A stretch of 64,000 bases of DNA from NCBI GenBank assembly GCA_025362235.1, contig JANYGZ010000023.1, forward strand, positions 1 through 64,000, given 5' to 3'. The translations under genes and the position numbers were made by a program. The notes under the pieces are model-generated. The model made no database searches. It was not told where the DNA came from and was given only the letters and a program-made list of their open reading frames with translations. Shown piece by piece: positions 7,183 through 16,703 of the stretch. This stretch comes from Ferruginibacter sp. Its GTDB lineage: Bacteria > Bacteroidota > Bacteroidia > Chitinophagales > Chitinophagaceae. Each line of letters starts with the position of its first letter. Within the stretch, counting starts at the first letter, position 1.

Positions 7183-10182
7183 ATGTCAGAAGTAGCAACA
7201 AATACACCAAGATTGATGGCAGCGGCCAAAGAATTTAATATAGGTACAAACACCTTAATTGAATTTCTGGAATCAAAGGGTCTTAGCAATGAAAAGCTGA
7301 ATCCTGGCTCCAAACTTACGGAACAAATGTACCGGGTATTACAGTCAGAGTTTCAACAGGATAAAGTAGCCAAAGAAAAAGCACAAAAGGTTGAATTATC
7401 AAAAGGGGCTGGAGTTACAGAACCGAAAAAGAAAAGAGACGAGGAAGATCTCTCCATAAAAAAGAAAGAATCGGCTGCAATAGTTCCTCCCGTTGTTGAA
7501 AAAGCAGCAGAAGTAAAACCTGTTGAGCAAATATTTCCGGTAACAGAAAAACCTGTTGATGAAAAAAAGGTTACCGCAAAGCCAACTGAAGAAAAGGAAA
7601 TTGTAGCAGAAAAGAGTACCACAAAAAACCCTTCCGACGAAAAATCAAAAGAAACAGGATCTGCAAAAGTTGAACTTACAAAGATAGATGCCCCCGAACT
7701 GGAAGCACCTAAAGTGGTAAAAAAGATTGACCTGGATGCCATTGATTCTTCAACAAGGCCGAAGAAATCTGCTAAAAAAACAGAGGAAAAGGCTGCTGAA
7801 ACAATTGCAAAAAAAGAAAAGGCCCCTATTACTGAAAAACCTGCGGCAATAGTTGAACCCCCGGTAATTACTGAGCCAGCAAAATCTGTTGCATCCGATT
7901 TAAATATTCCTGCTGTTATTGAAAATATAAAGGCAGATAAAATAGAAGGCCCAAAAATTTTAGGTAAAATTGAATTACCTGTTGATAATGATACAAGGCC
8001 GAAAAGGGAAGATGATAAGCGTAAACGCAAGCGTATCCCAATGGAAAGAAAGCCCGGCGCACCTCCGCACCAGGGCCAGCAGGGCGCAGGTCATGCACCA
8101 AGACCCGCCATAAATGAACAAACCCGACATCGTTCAAATACAGGATCGGCACCTGCCGGAAGCAGGCCTGGCGGAGCATCTGGCGTAAACAGGCCAGGTG
8201 GAGGAAATCAGCAAGGTGGTGGTAACAGGTTTAATAATAACCGCAATGCTGCACCAGCTGCACGTACTCAGGACAGGGAAATTGACGCTAAAGAAATTCA
8301 GGATAAAATAAAAGAAACACAGGCCAAATTATCAGGCGGTGGTGGAAGGGGCAAAAGCCTGAAAGCCAAATACCGTAAAGCTAAAAGAGATGAACTGGCG
8401 ATACAAAGAGGTGCTGATGGAGCGGAGAGCAATAAATTACAGGTTACCGAATTTATTTCTGTAAGTGAACTGGCTGGTTTAATGGATGTTAGTTTTGCTG
8501 ACATTATCAGCAAGTGCATGAACCTTGGTATAATGGTATCTATTAACCAACGCTTAGAGGCGGATGTAATTGAGCTGGTAGTGAGCGAATTTAATTATGA
8601 AGTAGAATTCATCGGCGTAGAAGATGCTGCTGAAATGGAAGAGGAAGAGGACGACGATGATATTGAAAATCTTGCACCAAGGGCCCCTATTGTTACCATT
8701 ATGGGACATGTTGACCATGGTAAAACATCTTTACTCGATTATATCCGTAATACCAATGTTATTGCAGGAGAAGCGGGAGGTATTACACAACATATAGGTG
8801 CTTACGAAGTAAAGTTGAAAGATGGAAGAGCCATCACATTTCTTGATACACCGGGCCACGAAGCCTTTACAGCAATGAGGGCACGTGGTGCAAAAGTTAC
8901 CGATATTGCTGTAATTGTAATTGCTGCTGATGATGCAGTAATGCCCCAGACAAAAGAAGCAATTTCACATGCGCAGGCAGCAGGCGTACCCATGATATTT
9001 GCTATTAATAAAATAGACAGGGATGGCTCAAACCCCGAAAAGATAAAAGAACAATTAGCCGCCATGAATATTTTGGTAGAAAGCTGGGGCGGTAAATATC
9101 AAAGCCAGGAAATAAGCGCCAAACAAGGTTTGAATATCGACCTGTTGATGGAAAAAATATTGCTGGAAGCAGATGTGCTGGAACTAAAAGCAAACCCTGT
9201 TAAGGTCGCCAACGGAACAGTTATTGAAGCATCACTTGATAAAGGGCGTGGCTATGTAGCAACAATACTTGTACAAAACGGTACATTGAAGCAAGGCGAT
9301 ATGATTGTTTCTGGTCAAAATTTTGGTAAGGTAAAAGCCATGTACAACGAGCGCAACCAACGCAGCGAAATAGCGCCTCCATCAACACCGGTATTAATAT
9401 TGGGTTTAAATGGTGCACCACAGGCTGGTGAAACATTCAGGGTATATGCAGATGAAAGTGAAGCAAGAGAAAAAGCATACCAGCGCGGACAAATATTAAG
9501 AGAGCAGGGTATGAGGGCCAAAAAACATATCACCCTGGATGAAATTGGCCGTCGTTTGGCATTGGGAAGCTTTAAAGAACTCAACGTTATTATTAAAGGT
9601 GATGTGGATGGATCTGTAGAAGCATTAAGTGATTCTTTACAAAAATTAAGTACGGAAGAAATTGTAATAAAAGTTATTCATAAAGCTGTTGGTGCTATTA
9701 CCGAAAGTGATGTAACATTAGCCAATGCTTCTGATGCTATTATTATTGGTTTCAATGTACGTCCATCTATGCAGGCAGCCCGTTTAGGCGAGCAGGAAGG
9801 TATCCAGATTAAATTATATTCTATTATTTACAATGCTATTGAAGAAATAAGAAGTGCAATGGAAGGTATGCTGGAGCCAGGTGTTGAAGATAAAGTACTG
9901 GCCAATGTAGAAATTAAAGAAATGTATAAGTTTGATAAAGCCACAGTTGCCGGCTGTATTGTACTGGATGGTAAAATTGCAAGAAATAACCGTATTCGTT
10001 TGGTAAGGGATGGTATTGTAATATTTACCGGCGAACTGGGTAGCCTTAAACGTTACCGCGATGATGTAAAAGAAGTAACTACAAATATGGAGTGCGGATT
10101 AACTATTAAGAACTACGCAAACATTGAAGTTGGCGATATAGTAGAAGCATTTGAAGAAGTAGAAGTTAAGCGGACCTTATAA
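7183..10182 (+). CDS. infB: Translation initiation factor IF-2
   Basis: The 999-aa protein has a long charged, low-complexity N-terminus (Lys/Glu/Pro/Ala, then Gly/Arg/Asn-rich, to about residue 400). After it come an IF-2N domain, the GTPase (G1 GHVDHGKTS near 508, G3 DTPGH near 553, G4 NKID near 608), domain II, and the C-terminal domains that bind fMet-tRNA. IF-2 delivers initiator tRNA to the 30S subunit and promotes subunit joining. It ends the rimP-nusA-infB operon and is followed by a terminator. The N-terminal expansion is long but normal for Bacteroidota. Confidence 0.97.
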   Translation: MSEVATNTPRLMAAAKEFNIGTNTLIEFLESKGLSNEKLNPGSKLTEQMYRVLQSEFQQDKVAKEKAQKVELSKGAGVTEPKKKRDEEDLSIKKKESAAIVPPVVEKAAEVKPVEQIFPVTEKPVDEKKVTAKPTEEKEIVAEKSTTKNPSDEKSKETGSAKVELTKIDAPELEAPKVVKKIDLDAIDSSTRPKKSAKKTEEKAAETIAKKEKAPITEKPAAIVEPPVITEPAKSVASDLNIPAVIENIKADKIEGPKILGKIELPVDNDTRPKREDDKRKRKRIPMERKPGAPPHQGQQGAGHAPRPAINEQTRHRSNTGSAPAGSRPGGASGVNRPGGGNQQGGGNRFNNNRNAAPAARTQDREIDAKEIQDKIKETQAKLSGGGGRGKSLKAKYRKAKRDELAIQRGADGAESNKLQVTEFISVSELAGLMDVSFADIISKCMNLGIMVSINQRLEADVIELVVSEFNYEVEFIGVEDAAEMEEEEDDDDIENLAPRAPIVTIMGHVDHGKTSLLDYIRNTNVIAGEAGGITQHIGAYEVKLKDGRAITFLDTPGHEAFTAMRARGAKVTDIAVIVIAADDAVMPQTKEAISHAQAAGVPMIFAINKIDRDGSNPEKIKEQLAAMNILVESWGGKYQSQEISAKQGLNIDLLMEKILLEADVLELKANPVKVANGTVIEASLDKGRGYVATILVQNGTLKQGDMIVSGQNFGKVKAMYNERNQRSEIAPPSTPVLILGLNGAPQAGETFRVYADESEAREKAYQRGQILREQGMRAKKHITLDEIGRRLALGSFKELNVIIKGDVDGSVEALSDSLQKLSTEEIVIKVIHKAVGAITESDVTLANASDAIIIGFNVRPSMQAARLGEQEGIQIKLYSIIYNAIEEIRSAMEGMLEPGVEDKVLANVEIKEMYKFDKATVAGCIVLDGKIARNNRIRLVRDGIVIFTGELGSLKRYRDDVKEVTTNMECGLTIKNYANIEVGDIVEAFEEVEVKRTL

Positions 10183-10232
10183 GGAATGTTTACATTTATT
10201 ACAGGTATAAACATTTGTTAAACATAACAACA

Positions 10233-10265
10233 AAAGGGCTATTGATAAAATAGCTCTTTATTTTT
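10233..10265 (+). terminator. Terminator after infB
   Basis: AAAGGGCTAT (10233-10242) pairs with ATAGCTCTTT (10250-10259, one G-U) and is followed by ATTTTT. Confidence 0.75.
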
Positions 10266-10325
10266 GACAGTTGACTGCCGTTTGAACAAATTAGGGAATA
10301 TTTAATAATTTATTGATTGAATAAA

Positions 10326-11747
10326 ATGAATGCACAAATAAAAATTTCCCTCACCTGCCTTATCCTTTTTTTGGGTAGTATAGTTTTTGCACAAACGGTA
10401 CAAACTACTGCACAGGCTACCCAAATTTCGCAAACTGCAAAAGTTACAGCAGATAAGATTATAGCCGTGGTAGGAAATAAGATTATTTTAAAAAGCGATA
10501 TCGACAATTCCCTCGCAGATGCGGTTCGCCAGGGGCAAGAACTGCCGCCCAATGCCTCGTGTTTAATTTTGGAGCAGGCTATGGGCATCAAAGCCCTGGT
10601 AATTCAGGCAGAAAGGGATTCCTTACCTATAACAGATGAAGAAATTGAGTCAAATATTGATAACAGAATCCGCTATTTTATTGGTGCCTATGGTTCTAAA
10701 GAAAAACTGGAAGAAATTTCCGGAAAATCTCTATACCAGATGAAAGAAGATTTTAAAGATCAGTTTAGAGAACAAATACTGGCTGGAGACATGCGCAAAA
10801 AAATTGTGGATGGTATACGCATAACGCCCAATGAAGTAAAAGCTTATTTTGATAAATTACCTAAAGACAGTTTACCTTTTTATGAAAGTGAATTAGAGAT
10901 AGGGCAAATAATTGTGTATCCTAAAGCTAGCAAAGATGCAGATGATTATTGTATAGAGCAGCTGACTGATATTAAAAAACAGGTGGAAAGTGGAAAGAAG
11001 GATTTCAAAAAATTAGCAGATATTTATTCTGATGACGAAGCTACCCAAAAACAAAATGGAGGGGAACTTGAAATAAACAGGACACTGAAAAATTTTGATC
11101 CGATATTTTTAGGTAAAGCCTTTTCCTTAAAAGAAGGCCAGGTAAGCAGCCCTTTTAAAACCCAGTTTGGCTATCACATTATACAAATGGTTAGCCGTGC
11201 CGGTGATGATGCCGTAGTGAGGCACATTTTAAAAATACCTACAATTACCCCAGAGGAAATCCATAAATCAATCAATAAACTCGATACTGTACGATCAAAA
11301 TTAATAGCCGGCACGCTAACCTTTGGTGAAGCAGTTTCAAAATACAACGAAGACGAGAATACCAAATTTACCGGTGGAAGAAAAACAAATGCCGAAGGCA
11401 GTACCTATATCACCATTGACCAGATGGACAAGGATATGGTAGTACTGTTGAAAGATCTACAGGTAGGTCAATTTTCTCAACCAAAAGAATTTGAAAACGA
11501 AAGAAGAAAAAAAGGTATAAGGATTGTTTACCTTTTAAGTAAAACAGAACCCCATAGAGAAAATATAAAAGACGATTATAATAAGATAAGTCAAAGAGCT
11601 CTGGAGCAAAAAAAGAGCGAAGCACTGGAAAATTGGTTTAAAGAAAAAGTAGGCAGTTTTTATGTTAAGCTAGATGCAGAATATCAAAACTGCACTGAAA
11701 TGCAAAAATGGTTAATTCCAACAATGGCTGGCACCGCAGGTAATTAA
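10326..11747 (+). CDS. SurA-like periplasmic peptidylprolyl isomerase / chaperone
   Basis: From the ATG at 10326 the product is 473 aa with a signal peptide (MNAQIKISLTCLILFLGSIVFAQ). A TTG three codons earlier is possible but less likely. A SurA-type helical N-domain starts at ADKIIAVVGNKIILKSDID. Two parvulin domains follow; the first is clear (LEIGQIIVYPKA...GGELEINR...GYHIIQMV) and the second more diverged (VRHILKIPTITPEE...). SurA escorts unfolded outer-membrane proteins through the periplasm. It sits between infB and hflX as its own unit, with terminators on both sides. Confidence 0.87.
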   Translation: MNAQIKISLTCLILFLGSIVFAQTVQTTAQATQISQTAKVTADKIIAVVGNKIILKSDIDNSLADAVRQGQELPPNASCLILEQAMGIKALVIQAERDSLPITDEEIESNIDNRIRYFIGAYGSKEKLEEISGKSLYQMKEDFKDQFREQILAGDMRKKIVDGIRITPNEVKAYFDKLPKDSLPFYESELEIGQIIVYPKASKDADDYCIEQLTDIKKQVESGKKDFKKLADIYSDDEATQKQNGGELEINRTLKNFDPIFLGKAFSLKEGQVSSPFKTQFGYHIIQMVSRAGDDAVVRHILKIPTITPEEIHKSINKLDTVRSKLIAGTLTFGEAVSKYNEDENTKFTGGRKTNAEGSTYITIDQMDKDMVVLLKDLQVGQFSQPKEFENERRKKGIRIVYLLSKTEPHRENIKDDYNKISQRALEQKKSEALENWFKEKVGSFYVKLDAEYQNCTEMQKWLIPTMAGTAGN

Positions 11748-11767
11748 TACAATAAAAATAACTGGCT

Positions 11768-11797
11768 AAAGCGTTCTGATACCTGTCAGAACGCTTT
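11768..11797 (+). terminator. Terminator after the SurA-like gene
   Basis: A 12-bp perfect stem (11768-11779 with 11786-11797) encloses a 6-nt loop, followed by ACTTTTG. The right edge also forms TACTTTTG (11797-11804), a TAnnTTTG match, so termination and the start of hflX transcription may be stacked here. Confidence 0.7.
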
Positions 11798-11858
11798 ACT
11801 TTTGTACAGATGCCCTGCATTTTTAAAACTAATTAATGCCCCTAAAAAATAAGAAATT

Positions 11859-13052
11859 TTGATAGAGAAAAAAAAGCAATTTAAGCAGGAACAAAAAACC
11901 GTATTGGTAGGCATTGTAACCGGTGGCCAAACAGAATTACAGCTAAATGACTATCTTAATGAACTGGCTTTTTTAGCAGAAACCGCTGGCGTAATTACTG
12001 TAAAAAAATTTACACAAAAATTGCCGCATCCAGATAGCAGAACCTTTGTAGGCAAAGGAAAGCTGGAAGAAATAAAAAGGTATGTCAGCCTTCACAGCGA
12101 TGTAGAACTGGTAATTTTTGATGACGAATTAACGGGTTCGCAAATTCAAAACATTGAAAAAGAGATTGGTGTAAAAACCATTGACCGAAGTGATTTAATA
12201 CTTGACATATTTGCCAGCAGGGCCAAAACTGCCCAGGCCCGTACACAGGTAGAACTGGCCCAATACCAATACATTTTACCCCGTTTAAAAGGAATGTGGA
12301 AACATTTGGAAAGACAGGGCGGTGGAGTAGGTACAAGGGGCCCCGGCGAAACTGAAATAGAAACCGACAGGCGTATTGTAAAAGATAAAATTACTTTGTT
12401 ACGTAAACGCTTAGCCGAAATAGATCAGCAATCTTTTACACAAAGAAAAGAAAGGGGTGAGTTTATAAGGGTTTCGCTGGTGGGTTACACCAACGTAGGT
12501 AAATCTACCATTATGAACCTGCTGAGTAAAAGCGAGGTATTTGCAGAAAATAAATTATTTGCTACACTAGATACCACCACAAGAAAAGTGGTGTTTGAAC
12601 AAACGCCTTTCCTGTTAAGCGATACCGTTGGCTTTATCCGAAAGCTGCCTCATCATTTGGTGGAGAGTTTTAAAAGCACGCTTGATGAAGTAAGGGAAGC
12701 AGACATATTATTACATGTTGTTGATATATCCCATCATCAATATGAAGAGCAGTTAGTTGTAGTAAACAAGACCCTGTCTGAATTAGGTGTTAAAGAAAAG
12801 CCTACCGTTACAATTTTTAATAAAATGGATAAATATCAGGAAGAAGCTTTTGATGAATGGCTGGAGGATGATGTAAAAAAAGAAATCCTGGCCGATCTTA
12901 AACAACGCTGGCAAAATGAAACAAGCAATAATTGTGTATTTATTTCTGCCACAGAAAAAACAAATATTGAAGCGCTAAGACAAACTATCTTAAATAAAGT
13001 AAGGGAAATGTATCGTATAAGATACCCATACAAAGCTGAGTATTTTTATTGA
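11859..13052 (+). CDS. hflX: Ribosome-associated GTPase HflX
   Basis: The 397-aa protein has the HflX N-domain with the diagnostic glycine-rich linker GGVGTRGPGETEIETDRR, then a GTPase domain: G1 GYTNVGKST near 208, G3 DTVGF near 257, G4 NKMD near 321. HflX splits stalled or heat-damaged ribosomes. The reading frame has no ATG before the conserved core and an in-frame TAA lies three codons upstream, so the start is TTG at 11859 (or the adjacent ATT). It is followed closely by a Rieske-protein gene. Confidence 0.95.
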   Translation: MIEKKKQFKQEQKTVLVGIVTGGQTELQLNDYLNELAFLAETAGVITVKKFTQKLPHPDSRTFVGKGKLEEIKRYVSLHSDVELVIFDDELTGSQIQNIEKEIGVKTIDRSDLILDIFASRAKTAQARTQVELAQYQYILPRLKGMWKHLERQGGGVGTRGPGETEIETDRRIVKDKITLLRKRLAEIDQQSFTQRKERGEFIRVSLVGYTNVGKSTIMNLLSKSEVFAENKLFATLDTTTRKVVFEQTPFLLSDTVGFIRKLPHHLVESFKSTLDEVREADILLHVVDISHHQYEEQLVVVNKTLSELGVKEKPTVTIFNKMDKYQEEAFDEWLEDDVKKEILADLKQRWQNETSNNCVFISATEKTNIEALRQTILNKVREMYRIRYPYKAEYFY

Positions 13053-13072
13053 TCTCTTTATGCCAACAAAAT

Positions 13073-13435
13073 ATGAAGCATACCAAAAAATACAAATGGC
13101 ATAAAGTGGCGGAGAATATTGGTGAAATAAATTTTTCAGACAATGGCCTCACTGAAATCAAAGTAGCTGATAAAATAATCTGTATTGCTTTCCGTAACAA
13201 TTCACTCACCGCTTGTACACAAAAATGCCCTCATGCAGGAGGAATACTTAGTGATGGATTTATTGATGCCGCGGAAAATATTGTTTGTCCGCTCCACCGC
13301 TACAAGTTTAGCCTCCAAAATGGTAGAAACACCAGCGGTGAAGGTTATTTTTTAAAAACATTTCCTGTAGAAATACGAAATGAAGGGGTATTTATAGGCT
13401 TTGAAGAAAATAACCTGTTTAATTGGCTTAAATAA
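13073..13435 (+). CDS. Small Rieske [2Fe-2S] protein
   Basis: From the ATG at 13073 the product is 120 aa, 20 bp after the hflX stop. It has both Rieske boxes, CPHAGG and CPLHRYKF, giving the Cys-His/Cys-His ligand set for a 2Fe-2S cluster. The rest of the fold resembles the ferredoxin-like NirD/BphF type (QNGRNTSGEGYFLKTFPVEI). Such soluble proteins shuttle electrons to oxygenases or reductases. No redox partner lies next to it, so its partner is unknown. Confidence 0.83.
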   Translation: MKHTKKYKWHKVAENIGEINFSDNGLTEIKVADKIICIAFRNNSLTACTQKCPHAGGILSDGFIDAAENIVCPLHRYKFSLQNGRNTSGEGYFLKTFPVEIRNEGVFIGFEENNLFNWLK

Positions 13436-13449
13436 TTTGATTTAATTTT

Positions 13450-13478
13450 TTGTCTAAAACTAAAATGCCTTATTTTTG
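13450..13478 (+). promoter_or_regulatory. Promoter of tRNA-Asn
   Basis: TTG at 13450-13452 and TATTTTTG at 13471-13478 are 18 bp apart and 23 bases before the tRNA, a good Bacteroidota promoter match. Confidence 0.6.
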
Positions 13479-13501
13479 CCTCCCGATTAAAAACAGCATA
13501 T

Positions 13502-13575
13502 TCCTCCTTAGCTCAGTTGGTTAGAGCATCTGACTGTTAATCAGAGGGTCTCTGGTTCAAGTCCAGAAGGGGGAG
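13502..13575 (+). tRNA. tRNA-Asn (GTT)
   Basis: The 74-nt cloverleaf has acceptor TCCTCCT paired with AGGGGGA (one G-U), anticodon stem CTGAC/ATCAG with loop CTGTTAA (anticodon GTT), T stem TCTGG/CCAGA, and discriminator G. CCA is not encoded. It marks the left edge of the AT-rich accessory segment. tRNA-Asn genes are common integration sites, but I found no repeat of its 3' end further right in the window. Confidence 0.96.
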
Positions 13576-13585
13576 CAGCTACAGT

Positions 13586-13616
13586 AAAGGGTTTCATTAA
13601 ATTGAAACCCTTTTTT
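13586..13616 (+). terminator. Terminator after tRNA-Asn
   Basis: AAAGGGTTTCA (13586-13596) pairs with TGAAACCCTTT (13603-13613), 6-nt loop, followed by T residues. Confidence 0.85.
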
Positions 13617-13784
13617 ATTTCTACGCTCCGACACAATTCCGACACTTTCTCTTCTAATTTGATTTATTTTGGGTCCCTTTATTACTAAAATCTACTTCAT
13701 TTCTTACAAATTATCCTGTAATTCGTGTTATTTTCTATTAAACTTTTATGCCAATAAGAAAATAATTACCTAATTAAAGTTTGA

Positions 13785-14273
13785 TTAAAATGTATCGCCA
13801 ATAATTTTTCCTCCATTCAATTTTATTAAATGGTTAAAAGCTTTCATCATCCTATTAGGCAAATTATCTTTAACAATTGATTTTTCTAATAATAGAGTGA
13901 CCTGATCAACATAAGTAATCGAGTTATCTAAATCATCTTTGCGACTTATCATATTTTCTCCGCTTCCGATTTTGATAAACAACCAAACATTATAAGGCTT
14001 TTCTTCAAATCTGATTTCACCTAATTCTTTAATTGGAATCGAATACTGGGGGGCAATAGTTGTCTCCCTTCCTTTGTAAATATTTTTAGTAGTTGCCACG
14101 ATAATTAAATTTCCCTGCTCAAAATCTACCATGTATTTATGAAATACTTCCACGTCGTCCGAGTAGCCATTAAGTTGGATTTTTTCTTTTATCCACGCTT
14201 GTGTGTCAACCTTACTCTGTCCAAAAAACACCGACGGTAAATAGAAAAAGATAATAGATATTAGAGTTTTCAT
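13785..14273 (-). CDS. Secreted hypothetical protein
   Basis: The 162-aa protein starts with a signal peptide (MKTLISIIFFYLPSVFFGQ). The mature part is soluble and beta-rich. It contains IPIKELGEIRFEEKP and KDDLDNSITYVDQVTLLLEKS, a pattern of short strands followed by an amphipathic helix seen in many small Bacteroidota exported proteins. I do not recognise a family. It is the first gene of the AT-rich segment after tRNA-Asn and is followed upstream (on its strand) by a decayed KTSC fragment. Confidence 0.55.
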   Translation of the reverse strand: MKTLISIIFFYLPSVFFGQSKVDTQAWIKEKIQLNGYSDDVEVFHKYMVDFEQGNLIIVATTKNIYKGRETTIAPQYSIPIKELGEIRFEEKPYNVWLFIKIGSGENMISRKDDLDNSITYVDQVTLLLEKSIVKDNLPNRMMKAFNHLIKLNGGKIIGDTF

Positions 14274-14329
14274 TTTTATAAATTTAAAGAGTTTTTATGG
14301 TGGTGATTACTATTTTTTAAATTTAATTC

Positions 14330-14445
14330 AAACTTTTATTTTTCACAATATTTTGTTCAAAATAAGTAAACTTAGAAGTTGCATTTATAAATCTTCCCCA
14401 AACATTAATCGGAACTCCTTTGTGAATGTATTCCTGTAATTTAAA
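14330..14445 (-). pseudogene. Decayed KTSC-domain fragment
   Basis: On the minus strand the region encodes YIHKGVPINVWGRF followed by INATSKFTYFEQNIVKNKSLN and a stop. This aligns closely with the C-terminus of the ORF at 16704-17267 (YIHKGIPVNVWEDF). No start codon or upstream part of the gene is present, so this is a 3' remnant of a second copy. Confidence 0.7.
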
Positions 14446-14532
14446 TACTGTTTTTTATCTTGTAAAATCTTTTCCGATAACATTTCTAAAACTATTGAAA
14501 AGATAGGTGTATTTCTTTATGTTGACTGATGC

Positions 14533-15390
14533 CTACCAATAAATTTCACCTGTATATTTATTTGCCTTTTTCATTCTTATTATTTCAGATTGATTATAGT
14601 CAAAACCTCTTTTGTTCATTCGAGAACGATAAGCATCATGAAATTCAATTTTATTCCCAAAACCAACGATTTCGGGACGAAATACATAATTTAATCCCAT
14701 GCTCCTTATATTACTTTTGCCAATGCAAGTAGGATAAACAATTCCATCCATCCGCTCGTTTTCCGTACCGGTCGTATCTAAAAAATAATTTGCGACGGCA
14801 GAACTGAATAAATAAACTCGATTGTCTAAAGACGATGGTTTTGTGAATTCAGTTGCAACAATTTTTAGTAAGGATTTTAAGTTATCCTTTTCTATTGGAT
14901 GTGTTGTTAAATCTAGCTGCTCCATACACTTTTTGGTGATGTAGATCAAACCACTATTACTTACCTCAATATTATCAGGCTCAAATATCGAAGTAGCTAA
15001 TAGGTCTTCATTCATTTTCCAAACACTTGTCGTATGGTAAGCTGTTTCCTTTTTATTTTCAGTCCTTACAATTTCTGAAACTTCTGCGAAAGATAGCATT
15101 TCATCATCTGAGCAATAAAATAGGCTTTGGAAGGGTTGGTTACATCTGCCAAATTTTTTGATATTAAAAGAGTCGTTTCGATATGAAATGTCCGAAATGT
15201 TATTGAAAAAGTAATTACCATCACCTTCAGTATGGCACCTAACTCTAAAAAGTATTTTATGGCCTGGAGTTAAATTGAATTTGCAAAAGCTTGGCTTAAG
15301 ATTTGAAAAGAGATTTTTATAAGCACTAAAAATGAGTGTGGGATCTAGCGCTTTTATTTCATCGATAATATTTTGAATGTTTGGAGTCAT
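14533..15390 (-). CDS. RES-domain protein (putative NAD+-consuming toxin-like enzyme)
   Basis: The 285-aa protein carries a RES core: the paired arginines LFRVR (49 and 51), GRCN (Arg82), SLFYCS, the acidic FAEV (Glu103), and a serine pair in VYLFSSAVANYFL (196-197). These fit the Arg-Glu-Ser set that names the family. RES proteins such as MbcT degrade NAD+ by phosphorolysis and usually pair with an Xre/MbcA antitoxin. No such antitoxin is next to it. Instead a 339-aa zinc-finger-like protein lies 52 bp upstream on the same strand, probably co-transcribed. The residue assignment is by eye; activity is inferred. Confidence 0.72.
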   Translation of the reverse strand: MTPNIQNIIDEIKALDPTLIFSAYKNLFSNLKPSFCKFNLTPGHKILFRVRCHTEGDGNYFFNNISDISYRNDSFNIKKFGRCNQPFQSLFYCSDDEMLSFAEVSEIVRTENKKETAYHTTSVWKMNEDLLATSIFEPDNIEVSNSGLIYITKKCMEQLDLTTHPIEKDNLKSLLKIVATEFTKPSSLDNRVYLFSSAVANYFLDTTGTENERMDGIVYPTCIGKSNIRSMGLNYVFRPEIVGFGNKIEFHDAYRSRMNKRGFDYNQSEIIRMKKANKYTGEIYW

Positions 15391-15442
15391 TTACTGGTTC
15401 TATTAATTTTATCCATTCCTGTAAATATTAAATTTTATTAAC

Positions 15443-16462
15443 CTACCTGAGAAGGTGTTCCAAAGAAAGCTGTAAGCATTTTACATAGTTATTAGGATAC
15501 TTTGATTTTAGATTCTCGGCACACAGATGTAGTTGCCAACGAGAGTCCTCATAAGGTAGTCTTTTTGCTATCGAAAGTCTTGTAGCCATATTATGTAGAA
15601 ATTTTTCTGTCTCAAGTTTTGCAAGTTTGGTAATTACATTATTCCAAACCCCTTCATTTACTATTCCTATTAGACCTTCATGCCAAAAGTTTATAACTAA
15701 GTCTTTTTCCAATAAAGTAGATGGGAAACCAGTTTTTGTTTCAAAGTCTACAGAAGCCTGTTCAGAATGCTTAATTAAGTTAATATAAGTTCCAATAAAA
15801 AAAAGTTGAGGGTTTGATGGTGTCGGATGGGGAGTTATGAAGTTTGTAGTACTATCACCTTTATGGTAAGTAGTTAAAATAATTAGCGGAGGATAATTTT
15901 CGAAGTCTTTTGATTTCTCAATTTCCATTATTGGTTTGCTGATTTCAGTGTGAATTATTTCTCTGAGCTGTTCTTGAAAAACTTTTGAGATGAAGACGCT
16001 ACCAATTTCAAGTTCCTGCTGAAGACATTGTCTCCATATTATTGAGTAGAAGTATATTATTATTATATTTCTATTGGGCGAGCTGAAGGAATAATATTTG
16101 TTGCCATTTTTTGTCTTGGAAATAGTTAATTTCCCTGCTGCCAAAGCGTCCGTCAAAACGATAAGTGGATTATTGCATTCACTTTCAATTATTCCAAGCC
16201 TTTTTTCGCATTCGGTACAAAAGATATAATCATCAACATGAGGAGGTTTTCTAATTTCAGGATCTTTATTTGATAGATTTGATCTACCATAATAGGTAGA
16301 GGTTTCGGCTTCATGAGAACAAATTGTGTAAAGCTCCTCTTTATCACGTTCGCCAATGACTCTTTTTGTTATACCGGCAGGGGTGTAATGGGACCCCTTC
16401 TTGTCAGATTTATTAATCTTGCATAATAGACAGATTTCCTCAGTTGTTCTTATTTTGCTCAA
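15443..16462 (-). CDS. Zinc-finger / HNH-like protein paired with the RES gene
   Basis: The 339-aa protein opens with a treble-clef-like metal site: CLLC (11 and 14), a GSHYTP motif (His25) reminiscent of the SHxxP element of HNH-related proteins, then FCTEC (82 and 85). The rest is alpha/beta with no recognised domain, including NFWHEGLIGIVNEGVWNNV and a helical C-terminus. No ATG starts the frame, so TTG at 16462 is used. It is the upstream partner of the RES-domain gene, with a 52-bp gap. It could be an effector, an antitoxin-like partner or a nuclease; sequence alone does not decide. Confidence 0.62.
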   Translation of the reverse strand: MSKIRTTEEICLLCKINKSDKKGSHYTPAGITKRVIGERDKEELYTICSHEAETSTYYGRSNLSNKDPEIRKPPHVDDYIFCTECEKRLGIIESECNNPLIVLTDALAAGKLTISKTKNGNKYYSFSSPNRNIIIIYFYSIIWRQCLQQELEIGSVFISKVFQEQLREIIHTEISKPIMEIEKSKDFENYPPLIILTTYHKGDSTTNFITPHPTPSNPQLFFIGTYINLIKHSEQASVDFETKTGFPSTLLEKDLVINFWHEGLIGIVNEGVWNNVITKLAKLETEKFLHNMATRLSIAKRLPYEDSRWQLHLCAENLKSKYPNNYVKCLQLSLEHLLR

Positions 16463-16703
16463 GACCTATTTATTTATTCATTTAATAATTCGCAAAAAAA
16501 ATATGGCGTCCGATCCTTTTTAAAATATATCCTTAATTATCTTTCCGTTCAATAGTGTAACTAAATGTTCAAAAGCTTTTTATTCGATGAAATCCTGACC
16601 AAAAATTGGAAAGGTCAATAATAAACAAATTACTGCTAAGCCTATACCCATTTCCGAATTTTGTATTTTTAAAATTTATTTGCCATAAATAAAAAATGAG
16701 CAG

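Noticed and set aside
7353-8030. 225-aa reverse ORF inside infB
   Set aside because: It is the antisense of the low-complexity Lys/Glu/Pro-rich N-terminus of IF-2; its Ser/Phe-rich sequence has no coding features.
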